In this document: one piece after another, positions 5,842 to 7,677 of the stretch
Layout: the number at the start of each line of letters is the position of its first letter
Numbering within the stretch: position 1 is the first letter of the stretch
Source: an uncultured bacterium
Lineage (GTDB): Bacteria; Cyanobacteriota; Vampirovibrionia; Gastranaerophilales; Gastranaerophilaceae
Assembly: GCA_900554385.1 (NCBI GenBank)
Contig: USHE01000088.1
Coordinates: forward strand, 1 to 7,677
Length of the DNA stretch: 7,677 bases
Direction: 5' to 3'
Made by a program: the position numbers and the translations under genes
The notes under the pieces: model-generated
Told to the model about the DNA's origin: nothing
What the model saw: only the letters and a program-made list of their open reading frames with translations
The model's database searches: none

Positions 5842-6840
5842 TTATTCTTCTGTTTTATCTTTGGTTATCTTGACTTCTCCGTTTTCCATTGCTGTTTTAA
5901 TGTCTTTATCTGAGAAGCCTTGTTTCCTTAATTGTTCCGTAACTTCTGCGCCGCTTCCTTGAATTTTACCTATTGATTTTCCGTTAATTGTTCCTGTTGC
6001 CGTATAATTAGTTGAGGTTTTTGGTTTAAATTCGTTTCCGTTGTATTCTTTATAATTAGGATTATCAAAGTTTGTATTTGGTGTAACTTTGCCATTTATA
6101 TCCAGTTTGTAATTTTTGAATTCATTTGGAAGTTCTATGTTTGCCGGCATACCATCTGCGTCTTTGCTTACTCCGCATTCTTGTTTTAATTGTGTCCACA
6201 GTTCTTTTGCGTCAGCAAAACTTATAGGGTTGCCATTTTCATCTTTGTATTTTGCCATTATTATGTTTGCCCAGGTGTCGCCGTGTTGAACTGTGTAGCT
6301 TGTAGTTTCTTTTATTTCTTGTTTTTCCACCTTTAGTATATCTTGTGCCAGTGGTTTATTTTCCGGTTTTTCTACTTTAGTTTTATTTTTTCCTTCATCG
6401 ACTTTGCTGCTGTCATCAGTACTGTTGCTGCCATTTACAGTATCTGTTTTTTTGCCGTCATCAACTTTAGCATCGTTCTTTTTATCGTCAACATTATTTC
6501 CATCGGTATTTCTACTTGTATCTGTTGACACGGTTGCAGCACCTCCGCCAACACCGAACATTTTAAGTATTCCGCCGAGCAATGTTGTACCAAGTCCGAT
6601 ACCTAAAAGCCATTTCATGCCTTTGCTCATTCCGCCGTCATCATGATTACAGCAGGTTCCGTAGTTGTAATTATAACCATAATTATAATTAAATCCTGAG
6701 CCATAACTGCTGCCGAAAAAGTTATTCTGAATATAGGTTGTGTGATTTGACGCACCTTTATAGCCCTGCCACTGCCCCGGTCTGAATGGCTGGCGGCCGA
6801 GAGGTTTGTAATTAGCTCTTGATATAGTACTGAAACCCAT
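5842..6840 (-). CDS. Hypothetical LysM-like protein, paralogue B: same N-terminal module, different C-terminal region
   Basis: The product has 332 residues. The N-terminal module (1-100) repeats that of paralogue A: GRQPFRPGQWQGYK (15-28), SNHTTYIQNNFFGS (31-44), a slightly longer Tyr/Asn-rich stretch (45-61), CCNHDD (63-68) and the glycine-rich hydrophobic segment (75-100). A Lys/Asp/Asn/Thr-rich linker follows (101-165). SYTVQHGDTWANIIMAKY (181-198) resembles the first strand and helix of LysM, and NIELP (234-238) could be its end, suggesting peptidoglycan or other glycan binding. This LysM is irregular and long, with an acidic insertion (DENGNP). The remaining ~90 residues are unrecognised. 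No signal peptide is seen, which is odd for a wall-binding protein and leaves the export route open. The start is supported by AGAGGA at 6847-6852. It resembles paralogue A only in the module and promoter. Confidence 0.85.
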   Translation of the reverse strand: MGFSTISRANYKPLGRQPFRPGQWQGYKGASNHTTYIQNNFFGSSYGSGFNYNYGYNYNYGTCCNHDDGGMSKGMKWLLGIGLGTTLLGGILKMFGVGGGAATVSTDTSRNTDGNNVDDKKNDAKVDDGKKTDTVNGSNSTDDSSKVDEGKNKTKVEKPENKPLAQDILKVEKQEIKETTSYTVQHGDTWANIIMAKYKDENGNPISFADAKELWTQLKQECGVSKDADGMPANIELPNEFKNYKLDINGKVTPNTNFDNPNYKEYNGNEFKPKTSTNYTATGTINGKSIGKIQGSGAEVTEQLRKQGFSDKDIKTAMENGEVKITKDKTEE

Positions 6841-6856
6841 ATTCTTTCCTCTTATA

Positions 6857-6886
6857 TACTCTCTTGTATATATAAAGTATATATTG
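6857..6886 (-). promoter_or_regulatory. Conserved core-promoter block of paralogue B
   Basis: This is the counterpart of 5731-5760, differing at one base, which removes the outermost pair of the inverted repeat. The candidate -10 TATACT is at 6876-6881 on the minus strand. The block ends 16 bases before the start codon (17 in paralogue A). Confidence 0.6.
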
Positions 6887-6918
6887 TTAGAAAAATTGCT
6901 TTTCTATAAATGTTTTGT

Positions 6919-6934
6919 GTAACATTTATTAACA
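6919..6934. promoter_or_regulatory. HLR1-like direct repeat upstream of paralogue B
   Basis: GTAACA-TTTA-TTAACA is a direct repeat with a ten-base period. Each half differs from the KTTACA half-site of cyanobacterial HLR1 at one position. It starts 38 bases from the candidate -10, centred near -58 of the predicted start, a position typical for OmpR-class activators. Confidence 0.4.
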
Positions 6935-6981
6935 ATCCTCCCTTTTGTTATATATTATGCCCAAATTGTTGTCTTTTTTAA

Positions 6982-7677
6982 CTATATGTCAAGACCTCCG
7001 AACATCTGCAGGGAGGTTACTTTTTGGAGCAGAGGGTAATTGTTTATATCGTTTGTTTTTAGAAAATCAATAGCTTCTTGTCTTGCTATTTCAAGAATTT
7101 TGGCATCTCTCACAATATCGGAGATTATCAAATCAGGCAGACCGCTCTGGCGAGTCCCGAGAAATTCTCCCGGGCCTCGTAATTGTAAATCTTTTTCTGC
7201 AATTACAAACCCGTCATTTGTCTGGGTCATGATGTTTAAGCGTTCTTTAGTTTCTTGGGAACGGGTAGAGCTTACCAGCACGCAGTATGATTGTAGCTGG
7301 TTACGCCCAACTCTCCCCCTCAACTGGTGAAGTTGTGACAAGCCGAAGCGTTCTGCATTTTCTATAATCATTACTGTTGCATTCGGGACGTCAACTCCAA
7401 CTTCAACTACTGTTGTTGATACCAAAATGTCATACTTCTTATTTTTAAAATCATCCATGACTTGTTCTTTTTCGTCATTTTTAAGTTTGCCGTGCAGAAG
7501 TCCGATTTTGTATTGCGGGAAAATTTCATTTTGTAATTTTTCAGCTTCTATTGTGGCAGCTTTAGCTGAAAGAGTTTCACTTTCTTCAATAAGCGGATAT
7601 ACGACGTATGCCTGTCTACCGGAGTCGATTTCTCTTTTTATAAGATCATAGACTTGTTTATGAGAACTTGTTAGTGT
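6982..7677 (-). CDS. recG: ATP-dependent DNA helicase RecG, C-terminal part, cut by window edge
   Basis: RecG remodels stalled replication forks and Holliday junctions using ATP. The window holds the last 231 residues; the frame is open to base 7677, so the start lies outside. Counting within this fragment, VVYPLIEESETL (25-36) and LLHGKLKNDEKEQVMDDF (60-77) are typical of the second RecA-like domain. VSTTVVEVGVDVPNA (86-100) is helicase motif V. QLHQLRGRVGR (115-125) is motif VI with its arginine finger. DLQLRGPGEFLGTRQSG (163-179) is the RecG-specific translocation (TRG) segment. The C-terminus ends normally (TSLQMFGGLDI), so nothing points to a truncated gene. An internal Met at 7458 is not the start, because helicase motifs continue upstream of it. 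No clear terminator is seen after its stop. Confidence 0.96.
   Translation of the reverse strand, partial: TLTSSHKQVYDLIKREIDSGRQAYVVYPLIEESETLSAKAATIEAEKLQNEIFPQYKIGLLHGKLKNDEKEQVMDDFKNKKYDILVSTTVVEVGVDVPNATVMIIENAERFGLSQLHQLRGRVGRNQLQSYCVLVSSTRSQETKERLNIMTQTNDGFVIAEKDLQLRGPGEFLGTRQSGLPDLIISDIVRDAKILEIARQEAIDFLKTNDINNYPLLQKVTSLQMFGGLDI

Noticed and set aside
6343..6646. Plus-strand frames with hydrophobic, Ser-rich translations
   Set aside because: Antisense to the Lys/Asp/Thr-rich linker of paralogue B; their hydrophobic look is a by-product of that composition.
6660..6720. Tandem-like TAT/AAT codons resembling a short DNA repeat
   Set aside because: It encodes the Tyr/Asn/Gly-rich stretch of paralogue B; the unit is irregular and too short for a CRISPR or satellite array.
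6937..6981. Possible recG terminator
   Set aside because: The only pairing found (AACAAT with ATTGTT, far apart) is a weak stem without a following T tract.

Overview
The window is AT-rich bacterial chromosomal DNA carrying seven protein genes, with short spacers and clear factor-independent terminators. Five calls point to a low-GC, probably gut-type bacterium that stores glycogen: an alpha-glucan phosphorylase, a methionine-gamma-lyase-family (aluminium-resistance family) PLP protein, RpiB, RecG, and a divergent subtilisin-like protein. My best guess is a non-photosynthetic relative of cyanobacteria (Gastranaerophilales/Vampirovibrionia). This rests on overall resemblance and on cyanobacterial HLR1-like promoter motifs, not on a marker gene. 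A Firmicute is the main alternative.

Layout, left to right. The N-terminal half of glgP (minus, cut by the left edge) is divergent from a 369-residue degenerate subtilase-like gene (plus). That gene meets the PLP-enzyme gene (minus) tail to tail, sharing a six-base palindrome that holds both stop codons. The spacer between the PLP-enzyme gene and a divergent 66-residue ORFan (plus) holds a pair of inverted 27-bp REP-like hairpins. The ORFan and rpiB (minus) converge on one strong bidirectional terminator. Next come two minus-strand paralogues (4403-5713 and 5842-6840) with near-identical N-terminal modules and unrelated C-terminal regions; one of these carries a LysM-like segment. The C-terminal third of recG (minus) runs off the right edge.

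How they relate: glgP and rpiB belong to glycogen breakdown and the pentose-phosphate pathway. recG is DNA repair and looks unrelated. The most unusual part is the paralogue pair. Their N-terminal ~97 residues are held almost constant while half the codons in the core differ silently, and their promoters share a 27-bp identical core plus an upstream direct-repeat motif at the same distance. A related motif sits in a comparable position upstream of the rpiB promoter. This suggests a co-regulated family with a constant delivery or anchoring module and exchangeable C-terminal parts. Function is unknown.
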